Of a DNA stretch of 64,000 nucleotides, positions 1-7,859 are shown piece after piece. The number at the start of each line of letters is the position of its first letter. Positions within the stretch are counted from its first letter, which is position 1. Source of the stretch: Parasegetibacter sp. NRK P23 (lineage in GTDB: Bacteria > Bacteroidota > Bacteroidia > Chitinophagales > Chitinophagaceae); NCBI RefSeq assembly GCF_023721715.1, contig NZ_JAMDLG010000002.1:1-64000 (forward strand), in the 5' to 3' direction. The translations under genes and the position numbers were made by a program. The notes under the pieces were generated by a model. That model searched no databases, was not told the origin of the DNA, and worked only from the letters and a program-made list of their open reading frames with translations.

Positions 1-59
1 TTTGGGTTCCCTGACTTTTCACATTGATTAAGCTAAATTATTACAACAACACAAACATA

Positions 60-410
60 CGAGACGCAAGGGAGCAAGGACGCAAGGCGTTAGTTGGTTG
101 GGGAGCAGTTGCTATTGAGGGGTGTTTATGTTTCTCGCAACGGCGCGGAGGCGCAACGTAGATCTTGGTTTGCATTCTTTTTATTTAATTGCGGCCAGCT
201 GTCTTGCATTTTGGTAGTGCCCTTTGCGCCTTTGCGCCTTTGCGAGAGGAAAAAATCTCTTTCTTAACTTCTTCAACATAAAAAATCACCCATAAAATAA
301 GCCTCCAGTCAATAAACAGCCGCATTGCGTCTTCGCGCCGTTGCTAGAAAATCCATTCCCTAACCAGCAGCACCTGAACCGCCCCTTGCGTCCTTGCTCC
401 CTTGCGTCTG
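60..410. repeat. Nested intergenic inverted repeat rich in TTGCG words
   Basis: The first 446 bases hold no convincing gene. Positions 62-87 and 384-409 are exact reverse complements (26 bp). Inside them, 131-157 and 331-357 form a second, imperfect pair of arms built from GCGCC/TTGCG words, and the centre (211-245) contains repeated GCGCCTTTGCG units. Similar words recur downstream of dnaK around 58.56-58.93 kb, so this looks like a dispersed intergenic repeat family and not a single terminator. Transposase or coding potential was not seen. Confidence 0.7.
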
Positions 411-446
411 CGAGGTGCGAAGCACAAAGCAGTTGCGTGAAAAAAA

Positions 447-2279
447 TCACATCTCTATCCCAATCTTCTTCATCAGCACCGAAGCATTCATGCTCCTGCA
501 TACCCCTTCTTTCAACGCATAATCGAAATACAACTCTTCTCCCTGAACCTGCACATCGAAATGGTAATTCCTCAGCTGCTCCGGTGAAATGTCTTTCATG
601 AATGCCAGCTCCAGGTCATGCGTGGCGATCACGGCAACGGCATGTTCCCTGATGAGTTGGTGAATGAGCGCGGCAGAGCCGGTATGACGGTCGTGGGAGT
701 TGGTGCCGCGTAGTATTTCATCCAGCAGGAGGAACACTTTTTCTTTCTTTCTTACTTCGGTAATGATGGCCTTTAGTTTCTTCAGTTCAGCATAAAAAGT
801 GGAGGTGCTTTCTTCCAGGTTATCGGCGATGCGCATACTGCTCATGATGCGCATGGGCGATAACGTGAGTTGTTCCGCGCAAACGGGCGCTCCGGCCATG
901 GCCAGTACTGTATTTACGCCTATGCTGCGCAGGAAGGTGCTTTTGCCTGCCATATTGGAGCCGGTAATGAGGGAGATATGCGGCGTTCCTTCAGTAGAAA
1001 AACTGCTGGCTACACGCTTTCCGGCGGGTATCAACGGGTGCGCGAGTTGGGAGGAAAGGAAGCTGCCGTGTTCGGGAACCAGTTCAGGAAATGCCCATTC
1101 GGGGTGGTTTACATGGAGGGTAGACAGCGATTGCAGCGCTTCCATTTCCGCGATTACTTTCAGCCAGGTGGAAACACCTGTGGGATACCGTTGCCGCCAG
1201 TTTTCCAGTGCGAACAACTGCTGAAGGTCCCAGAACAGGAAGATGTTGAGTGGGATAAACACCAGTGGATTCAACCGGATATCCATTTTATCTAAGATGC
1301 CCCGGAACTGCTTTACCGCGCCGGAAGCCGGGATGTTCCCGCTTTGCATGGATTGTTGCAGGTCACGAAGGTGGGGATGCTGGAACTGGGTTCCCTCAAT
1401 ATGTTTCAAGGTAACGGAAAGGGTTTCCATTTCTGCCGAAATACGGTTGAGCTGCAGGTAGAAAGGCATCGCCTGTTTGGATATCCATCCGGTGAACAGC
1501 AGACCGATGAGTACCGACAGGTAAAAGCCGGGTGCCGCAAGTGTGCCGTAAATATGTAATACCAATAACGTGCACATCATAGCCGGACCTGCGAAACGGA
1601 TGTATTTCCAGGCCCCCAATGTAAATGCAGAAGGTGGTATGCGCAGGAAGGAATTGATCTTATCTTCTGTAGCAAATGTGATGGGGTCCAGCATACCCAA
1701 AGCCTGTAGCTCCTGCCGGAACGGTGTTTTTTCCGCAAGTTCACGGATCGCGCCCTGCCTGTTCATTATGGCTTCCGGTGTGGCGGGCGCAAGCAGCCAG
1801 GCGGCGAGTAAAGCATCACCCTGCTCCGAACTGGTGCGCTGAATGTATTGAAATAGGGATGCCCTGCCGAAAAGATCCAGGTCGTGGGCATAAGGGTGTT
1901 GCTCCGGTAAATGCGCCGCGCCATTTTTCCGGTGGTGGAATTGGTGCGCGGCGATTAAAAGTTCTTCTTCATTGATAAAAATCAGGTGGTCCAGAATTTT
2001 GATCTGTTGCTGGATATCCGCTGATACGGCCACGAGTTTCAGGAAGATGCCAAAGCATACCGTGAAAAACAACAACGAATAGCCGAGTCCCTGCGGGTAA
2101 GCAGTCCATGCCAGGTAGAAAGCGGCTGCCAGACTCACCAAACGGGCAAGGGAAATTCGGTTCTTTTTGTTTTTCAGCACCTTCCGCGCAGCTTCCAGTT
2201 CTTTTATTCTATCCGTATAATTTACCAAGAAACTAGTTTTAAGATGATCAGTTGGAGCTACAAGTTCAAACTCCTGCAT
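447..2279 (-). CDS. MutS-family ATPase with membrane segments
   Basis: This 610-residue protein ends in a MutS-type ABC ATPase: the Walker A motif GSNMAGKST has its lysine at about residue 446, and the Walker B region LLLDEILRGTNS lies near 520. The N-terminal mismatch-recognition domain of classical MutS is absent. Instead there are hydrophobic stretches near residues 43-84 and 226-268 that look like four membrane segments. Such membrane-anchored MutS-like proteins occur in Bacteroidota; their role is not established and true mismatch repair is doubtful. It is transcribed away from the pirin gene. Family assignment is firm, function is not. Confidence 0.9.
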   Translation of the reverse strand: MQEFELVAPTDHLKTSFLVNYTDRIKELEAARKVLKNKKNRISLARLVSLAAAFYLAWTAYPQGLGYSLLFFTVCFGIFLKLVAVSADIQQQIKILDHLIFINEEELLIAAHQFHHRKNGAAHLPEQHPYAHDLDLFGRASLFQYIQRTSSEQGDALLAAWLLAPATPEAIMNRQGAIRELAEKTPFRQELQALGMLDPITFATEDKINSFLRIPPSAFTLGAWKYIRFAGPAMMCTLLVLHIYGTLAAPGFYLSVLIGLLFTGWISKQAMPFYLQLNRISAEMETLSVTLKHIEGTQFQHPHLRDLQQSMQSGNIPASGAVKQFRGILDKMDIRLNPLVFIPLNIFLFWDLQQLFALENWRQRYPTGVSTWLKVIAEMEALQSLSTLHVNHPEWAFPELVPEHGSFLSSQLAHPLIPAGKRVASSFSTEGTPHISLITGSNMAGKSTFLRSIGVNTVLAMAGAPVCAEQLTLSPMRIMSSMRIADNLEESTSTFYAELKKLKAIITEVRKKEKVFLLLDEILRGTNSHDRHTGSAALIHQLIREHAVAVIATHDLELAFMKDISPEQLRNYHFDVQVQGEELYFDYALKEGVCRSMNASVLMKKIGIEM

Positions 2280-2353
2280 TGAAATTCAAAATTTGTACTT
2301 TCATTCCTTCAACCTTTAACAGTTCTCCGGCGTTTTAAATGGTGTTTGAACAT

Positions 2354-2361
2354 TAAATTTG
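2354..2361 (+). promoter_or_regulatory. Candidate -7 box (TAAATTTG) of the pirin gene
   Basis: This is an exact match to the Bacteroidota -7 consensus TAnnTTTG and ends 3 nt before the ATG at 2365. Transcription would start at or next to the start codon, giving a leaderless mRNA. No clear -33 TTG is visible, so the call rests on the box and its position. Confidence 0.45.
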
Positions 2362-2364
2362 CGT

Positions 2365-3222
2365 ATGCGACCTATTCGGAAAATTCACCGCGCCCTTCCG
2401 GCGCATGTACATGACCTGATCACTTTTCGTGCGCTGCCCACGCGCTCAGTGGAATATATTGATCCATTCCTGTTCCTCAACCATCATGGCCCGCAGGTAT
2501 ATCCGTCCAACAACAATGGATTGCCTTTCGGCCCGCACCCGCACAGGGGGATGGAAACGGTCACTTTTATCATTGATGGTGATGTGGCCCACGCCGACAA
2601 TGGCGGTCATAAAAGCGTGATCAATTCCGGTGGTATCCAGTGGATGACCGCGGGGAAGGGATTGATACACACGGAAGTATCCTCGCCTCAGTTTAAAAAA
2701 GAAGGCGGAAAGCTGGAAATATTACAGCTCTGGCTCAACTTGCCCCGGAAGCATAAAATGACCGATCCCTTCTACAAAGGTGTGCAGGCCGATGAGATGC
2801 CGGTGTTCACTTTACCGGAGGACGCCGGAACTTTGGAACTGATCGCAGGCGTATGGGAAGGGAATCACGGTGCCGTACAACCGCTTACCGATGTATTTCT
2901 TTCTCTGGTGAAGTTGAAGCAAGGTGCGAAGTGGACCACCATGGTGCCAGCCGGAAGGAACATATTCCTGTATGTGGTGCGCGGTAGCGTGGAAGTGAAT
3001 GGTAAACAGGCGGAGATGCACGACCTGGTGGAGTTTGAATTGTCAGAAGAAAAAATAAATATATCAGCGGGCAACGAAGTGATCCTTATTTTCGGTCACG
3101 CCACGCCGTTGGGAGAGCCCGTTGTTTCCCATGGTCCTTTTGTGATGAATACGCAGGAGGAAATCATGCAGGCTTTTGAAGATTATGAAGCAGGCGCCTT
3201 CGGATCGGTCGAAATTTTATAA
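2365..3222 (+). CDS. Pirin family protein (bicupin)
   Basis: The protein of 285 residues has the pirin N-terminal cupin signature: a DPFLFLNHHGP-type segment, then PHPHRGMETVTFIIDG carrying the metal-ligand histidines, then an IQWMTAGKGLIHTE stretch. The C-terminal half is the second cupin. Pirins are iron-binding proteins with quercetinase or redox-regulatory roles; the substrate here cannot be told. The ATG at 2365 was chosen over an in-frame TTG two codons upstream. The Old Yellow Enzyme gene follows after 17 nt, so the two probably form an operon. Confidence 0.92.
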   Translation: MRPIRKIHRALPAHVHDLITFRALPTRSVEYIDPFLFLNHHGPQVYPSNNNGLPFGPHPHRGMETVTFIIDGDVAHADNGGHKSVINSGGIQWMTAGKGLIHTEVSSPQFKKEGGKLEILQLWLNLPRKHKMTDPFYKGVQADEMPVFTLPEDAGTLELIAGVWEGNHGAVQPLTDVFLSLVKLKQGAKWTTMVPAGRNIFLYVVRGSVEVNGKQAEMHDLVEFELSEEKINISAGNEVILIFGHATPLGEPVVSHGPFVMNTQEEIMQAFEDYEAGAFGSVEIL

Positions 3223-3239
3223 TACAACAACAAACTGAT

Positions 3240-4298
3240 ATGCATCTTTTTTCACCTTATACCATTAAAAGCATTACGTTCCGCAACAGGATCGCGGTAT
3301 CTCCCATGTGCCAGTATTCCGCGGTGGAAGGACTGGCCAGCAACTGGCACCTGGTGCACCTCGGAAGCCGCGCGGTAGGCGGAGCGGGGTTGGTGATCCA
3401 GGAAGCGACCGCCGTTTCAGCGGATGGACGTATTTCCAATGGTTGTCTGGGTATATGGAACGATGCGCAGGTGGAAAAACTGAAAGAGATCACCGCTTTC
3501 ATAAAACAACAGGGAGCCGTCCCCGGCATTCAATTGGCCCATGCGGGCAGAAAATCCAGTGCAGCAGTGCCCTGGGAAGGTGGACGGCAGTTAGAATTGG
3601 AGCAGGGCAGCTGGGAAACCGTAGCGCCTTCGGCTATCGCCTTCAGGCCCGAAGAACGCGTTCCGCACGCGCTTTCAACCGAAGAAGTGCATAAGATGAT
3701 CCAAAGTTTCAGGGAAGCGGCCTTACGCGCTGTAATTGGTGGTTACGAAGTACTTGAACTCCATGCCGCGCATGGTTACCTTATTAACCAGTTCCTTTCT
3801 CCGGCAAGCAATAAGCGGGAGGACCAATATGGCGGCAGCTTCGAAAACAGAATCCGTTTCCTGCTGGAAATCATCACGGCGGTACAAACAGTGTGGCCCG
3901 CGCAGCTGCCATTGTTCGTTCGCATATCCGCCACAGAGTGGACCCCGGATGGCTGGAACATGGAAGATTCAGTTGCCCTGTGCAAAATACTCCGGGAAAA
4001 AGGTGTTGATCTTATTGATGTATCATCTGGCGGCAACAGCCGCGAACAGAAGATCACGGTAGAGCCGGGGTACCAGGTTCCTTTTGCCCAACGCATCCGG
4101 AAAGAAACAGGGATAGCCACCGGTGCGGTAGGCTTGATCACTGGTGCGCAGCAGGCGGAGGAAATCATTACCTCGGGTGCGGCGGACATTGTCCTGATGG
4201 CAAGAGAACTTTTGCGTAATCCCTATTTCCCGCTGGAAGCGGCAAAAGAATTGGGCCACGATATTTCATGGCCCAATCAGTATGCACGTGCCAAATAA
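3240..4298 (+). CDS. NADH:flavin oxidoreductase, Old Yellow Enzyme family (YqjM-like)
   Basis: This 352-residue protein is a single TIM-barrel FMN ene-reductase of the YqjM subgroup. Near the N-terminus SPMCQYS contains the YqjM-type cysteine that tunes the flavin. IQLAHAGRKS follows, and HAAHGYLINQFLSP carries the substrate-binding histidine pair. A C-terminal FMN-phosphate site includes the segment VLMARELLRNPYF. Members reduce activated C=C bonds of enones using NAD(P)H; the physiological substrate is usually unknown, with detoxification of electrophiles often proposed. It ends 4 nt from the convergent sugar-dehydrogenase-like gene, leaving no room for a separate terminator. Confidence 0.94.
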   Translation: MHLFSPYTIKSITFRNRIAVSPMCQYSAVEGLASNWHLVHLGSRAVGGAGLVIQEATAVSADGRISNGCLGIWNDAQVEKLKEITAFIKQQGAVPGIQLAHAGRKSSAAVPWEGGRQLELEQGSWETVAPSAIAFRPEERVPHALSTEEVHKMIQSFREAALRAVIGGYEVLELHAAHGYLINQFLSPASNKREDQYGGSFENRIRFLLEIITAVQTVWPAQLPLFVRISATEWTPDGWNMEDSVALCKILREKGVDLIDVSSGGNSREQKITVEPGYQVPFAQRIRKETGIATGAVGLITGAQQAEEIITSGAADIVLMARELLRNPYFPLEAAKELGHDISWPNQYARAK

Positions 4299-4302
4299 GG
4301 AC

Positions 4303-5616
4303 TTACTGTTTGCTCACGTGCCAGATAGTATTCCCGGCATCATCGGCCACTAAGAGTCCGCCATTGGCGCTAAACGCAACGCCAACGGGTCTTCCGTACA
4401 CCTCGCTTTTGGAGGCATCGCCAATGAACCCCGTAAGAAAATCTTCCGGATTGCCGGATGGTTTTCCATTGGAGAACGGTACAAACACCACTTTGTAGCC
4501 CGACAGTTGCGAGCGGTTCCAGGAACCATGTTGTCCTATGAATGCACCATTCTTATATTTTTCAGGGAAGTTTCCTGCTTTGTAGAAGGCAAGTCCGAGA
4601 GAAGCGGTATGTGAACCCAGGGCTACATCGGGTACCAGGGCCGTTTTATTCAGGGTTTTGGCTTCTTCTTCCAAACGCGGATCCACTTTGTCGCCGAAAT
4701 ACAACCACGGCCATCCGTAGAATCCTCCGGGCTGTACGCCGGCCAGATAATCCGGAACGAGTTCATCTCCTAATCCATCCCTTTCGTTTACCGCGGTCCA
4801 GAGCACATTGGTGCCGGGGGCCCAGTCCATGCCCACGGGATTTCTTAAACCGCTGGCGTATATTTTCTCTCCACTGCCATCAGGATTCATTTCCAGGATA
4901 GCGGCACGGCGTTCTTCCTCCTTCATGCCATGTTCGGCCACATTGCTGGCGCTTCCCACCGATACATATATTTTGGAGCCGTCGGCGTTGGCGATGAGGT
5001 TCCTCGTCCAGTGGTTGTTGTAGCCTCCGGCGGGGAGCGCGGCGATTGTAGTACCCTTGGCGCTGATCACCGAATCTCCTTCTTTATAAGGATACCTTAC
5101 GATGCCATCCGTGTTCGCCACATAAAAATGACCATCCAGGATCAGCATGCCGAAGGGCTGGTTGAGACCGGCTAAAAAAACGGAGGAGGATTCTGCAACA
5201 CCATCGCCATCCTTATCGCGCAGCAACCTGATCTGGTTGGCGCTGTTTCCTGTTTTCATGGATTTCGCTTTGCCGCTGATTTCGGCCGCCACCTTTTTCA
5301 CACCTTTCACTTCTGTATTGGATTCCGCCACGAAAATATCTCCGTTCTTCGCTACATAGATCATGCGGGGATTCATCAGGTCGCCCGCGAACTTTTTTAC
5401 GGTAAAGCCTTCCGGCGCGAAAGGTGTTTTTTCCGCTGGCCAGCCAATCACTTTACTGAAATTGTTGGCTGATTTTGTGGCGAATGGCTCGGGAAGTTCC
5501 ACCACGTCCACCGCGGATTGAAGGTCGTTGGCCGGTTCTTCCGGTTTCGGCGCTGAATTGCAGGCCGCAAAACAAAGAGCTGAGCCAATAGCAAGGTGTA
5601 GAAAAGCTAACTTCAT
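4303..5616 (-). CDS. PQQ-type glucose/sorbosone dehydrogenase-like lipoprotein
   Basis: The 437-residue product starts with a signal sequence ending in a lipobox-like FAAC at about residue 19, so it is probably an outer-membrane or periplasmic lipoprotein. The body is a beta-propeller of the glucose/sorbosone dehydrogenase family, with typical segments such as YASGLRNPVGMDW and GGFYGWPW. Such enzymes oxidise sugars or sugar-like substrates with PQQ, although many relatives have no proven activity. No PQQ synthesis genes are in the window. It faces the Old Yellow Enzyme gene and is divergent from the TauE/SafE gene. Confidence 0.85.
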   Translation of the reverse strand: MKLAFLHLAIGSALCFAACNSAPKPEEPANDLQSAVDVVELPEPFATKSANNFSKVIGWPAEKTPFAPEGFTVKKFAGDLMNPRMIYVAKNGDIFVAESNTEVKGVKKVAAEISGKAKSMKTGNSANQIRLLRDKDGDGVAESSSVFLAGLNQPFGMLILDGHFYVANTDGIVRYPYKEGDSVISAKGTTIAALPAGGYNNHWTRNLIANADGSKIYVSVGSASNVAEHGMKEEERRAAILEMNPDGSGEKIYASGLRNPVGMDWAPGTNVLWTAVNERDGLGDELVPDYLAGVQPGGFYGWPWLYFGDKVDPRLEEEAKTLNKTALVPDVALGSHTASLGLAFYKAGNFPEKYKNGAFIGQHGSWNRSQLSGYKVVFVPFSNGKPSGNPEDFLTGFIGDASKSEVYGRPVGVAFSANGGLLVADDAGNTIWHVSKQ

Positions 5617-5739
5617 AGTAATCTTTTACAGGGAGTTTTACAACAAAAGTGCCAGCAGGTACAGTAAAACGGGGTGTGTGTTTATTCGTTTGGGAAAGAG
5701 TGCGGTATTTTTCCAACTTTTGGGTCCTAATTCAGGCGC

Positions 5740-6534
5740 ATGGAAATATTGGGTTATATAGCGGCGGCTTTAATAGGTATTTCACTCGGACTCATAGGAG
5801 GCGGAGGGTCAATCCTTACGATCCCGGTACTCGTGTATATTTTTCATATTGATCCCACGCTGGCCACTTCTTATTCGCTCTTTATTGTTGGCGTTACCAG
5901 TCTGGCAGGAGCGTACAGCAATTACCGCAAAGGTTACGCAAGCATCAGCCTGGCGCTGCCGCTGGGAATTGTTTCCCCATTCACGGTATTTATTACACGC
6001 CGGTTCCTGCTGCCACTGGTGCCGCAGGAATTGTTCAATATCGGCGATTTCGTGGTTACCCGTTCCCTGCTTACCATGGTACTTTTCGCGATCCTGATGC
6101 TGGCCGCTTCTATCTCCATGCTCACCAGTAAAGGATTGAAAGAACGGGCGCCCGGTGAAAAAAGCGAAGGCGCTTTTGGCATATTGATTCTATATGGCAT
6201 CGGCATTGGATTGGTGACCGGATTCCTGGGGGCGGGCGGGGGCTTTCTCATCATTCCGGCGCTGGTCATTTTCCTTCGTTTGTCGATGAAAGAAGCCGTG
6301 GGCACCTCGTTGTTCATCATAGCCGTGAATTCTCTGATCGGTTTCCTGGGCGATCTCGGACATTATACCTTGAATTGGCAATTCCTGCTGCTCATCACTG
6401 CCATCGCCATGGCGGGTATCATTACGGGAGGGATGCTTTCGAAGACGATTCCGGGGCACAAACTGAAAAAGGGATTCGGCTGGTTCGTGCTGGTGATGGG
6501 CTGTTATATTATCCTGAAGGAGTTGTTCCTGTAG
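5740..6534 (+). CDS. TauE/SafE family membrane permease
   Basis: This 264-residue, very hydrophobic protein has two similar halves of about four membrane helices each. Each half begins with a glycine-rich loop: GLIGGGGSILTIPVL near residue 18 and GFLGAGGGFLIIPAL near 163, the hallmark of the TauE/SafE (DUF81) family. Members export or import sulfite, sulfoacetate or other small sulfur-containing anions. No sulfur-metabolism gene lies nearby, so the substrate stays open. It stands alone between the divergent lipoprotein gene and the signalling cluster. Confidence 0.9.
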   Translation: MEILGYIAAALIGISLGLIGGGGSILTIPVLVYIFHIDPTLATSYSLFIVGVTSLAGAYSNYRKGYASISLALPLGIVSPFTVFITRRFLLPLVPQELFNIGDFVVTRSLLTMVLFAILMLAASISMLTSKGLKERAPGEKSEGAFGILILYGIGIGLVTGFLGAGGGFLIIPALVIFLRLSMKEAVGTSLFIIAVNSLIGFLGDLGHYTLNWQFLLLITAIAMAGIITGGMLSKTIPGHKLKKGFGWFVLVMGCYIILKELFL

Positions 6535-6639
6535 CTACTAAGCGTTTCTATGGAAGAACTCATTCTGCTTTGCAATTAACATGCCTGCAAAATGTGGCAG
6601 GAACATGAGCGGATTTCTTTCATATTCACCCCCTTCGGT

Positions 6640-6647
6640 TATATTTG
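6640..6647 (+). promoter_or_regulatory. Candidate -7 box (TATATTTG) of the first signalling array
   Basis: This exact TAnnTTTG match ends 4 nt before the ATG at 6652, which again predicts a leaderless transcript. It would drive the five-gene plus-strand array ending with cheB. The -33 region has no clear TTG. Confidence 0.45.
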
Positions 6648-6651
6648 AAAC

Positions 6652-7851
6652 ATGATTCTGATTGTGGACGACAACCAGGAAAATATTTTCTCCCTGCAAC
6701 GCCTGCTGCACCTGAACCGTTTCGATACCGATACCGCAAGTTCGGGCGAAGAAGCATTGAAGAAAATATTGAAGAATGATTACTCCCTTGTTATCCTGGA
6801 CGTGCAAATGCCGGGCATGGATGGTTTTGAAGTAGCCGAATCCATCACCTCCATCAACAAAGCGCGTGATATTCCCATTATTTTTCTTTCCGCGGTAAAT
6901 ACAGAAAAGCGTTTCGTTACCAAAGGATATGCTTCCGGGGGAATGGATTACCTCACCAAACCATTCGACCCGGATATCCTGCTGATGAAAGTGAAAACTT
7001 TTTACAGGTTATACGAACAGTCTAAACAACTGAATGCCGCGCATGAAGCGCTCCGTATGGCTGCGGCCAACCTGGAACAAAGGGTTTCCGACCGTACACG
7101 GGAACTGGAACTGATGAACCGCGAACTGGAAGCGCGCAACCACGACCTGCAACAATTCGCTTCTGTAGCGTCTCACGACCTCCAGGAGCCCCTCCGGAAA
7201 ATACATGTGTTCAGCAATATGGTGCGGGACAAGTTCCTCGGCGACAATGAAGAGGCACTGTCTTATATGAACAGGATACTTTCTTCCTCCCAACGGATGT
7301 CGAACCTTATCAACGACCTCCTCATGCACTCGGGATTGTCCGTTTCCGGACAATTTGAAAAAGTGGACATGAACGCGATGGTACGCGAAGTGCTCACCGA
7401 TCTTGAACTCACCATTGAAGAAAAAAGAGCGAAGGTGAAACTGAATGATATTCCTTCCATAGAAGCTATTCCAGGCCAAATCAGGCAGGCATTACAGAAC
7501 ATTCTTTCCAATGCCTTGAAATTCTGTCATTCTGAACGGACTCCTGTTATCAGCATTAATGGAGAAAGAACCGCTTCAACGGAGCCCGGTGCCCCGGCGG
7601 ATGAAAACGGGGATTTCTGCCGGATTACCATCGCGGATAACGGGATAGGTTTTGAAGACATCTATTCCGAAAAAATATTCACCATTTTCCAGCGGCTGAA
7701 TCCTCGCGCCACTTATGATGGAACGGGCATCGGGCTTGCCATCGTAAAGAAGATCGTGGAGAAACACAATGGGTTTGTATGGGCGAATGGCCTTGAACAC
7801 CATGGTGCCACCTTCACCCTTATCCTGCCATTATCCCAAAAACGCAACTAA
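6652..7851 (+). CDS. Response regulator-histidine kinase (REC-HisKA-HATPase)
   Basis: This 399-residue soluble protein has an N-terminal receiver domain (acidic pair D6-D7, phospho-acceptor D50 in VILDVQMPG, lysine in LTKPFD). A coiled-coil linker (residues 120-165) leads to a HisKA dimerisation domain with the phospho-histidine H175 in ASHDLQEPLRK. A HATPase domain follows, with N-box SNALKF and G-box GTGIGLAIVKKI. The receiver-first layout suggests it takes phosphate from another kinase and relays or retunes it. Its HisKA segment is nearly identical to that of the CheB-CheR kinase on the opposite strand, hinting at shared ancestry or cross-talk. The hybrid kinase gene follows after 8 nt. 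Confidence 0.93.
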   Translation: MILIVDDNQENIFSLQRLLHLNRFDTDTASSGEEALKKILKNDYSLVILDVQMPGMDGFEVAESITSINKARDIPIIFLSAVNTEKRFVTKGYASGGMDYLTKPFDPDILLMKVKTFYRLYEQSKQLNAAHEALRMAAANLEQRVSDRTRELELMNRELEARNHDLQQFASVASHDLQEPLRKIHVFSNMVRDKFLGDNEEALSYMNRILSSSQRMSNLINDLLMHSGLSVSGQFEKVDMNAMVREVLTDLELTIEEKRAKVKLNDIPSIEAIPGQIRQALQNILSNALKFCHSERTPVISINGERTASTEPGAPADENGDFCRITIADNGIGFEDIYSEKIFTIFQRLNPRATYDGTGIGLAIVKKIVEKHNGFVWANGLEHHGATFTLILPLSQKRN

Positions 7852-7859
7852 ACCAGTAT

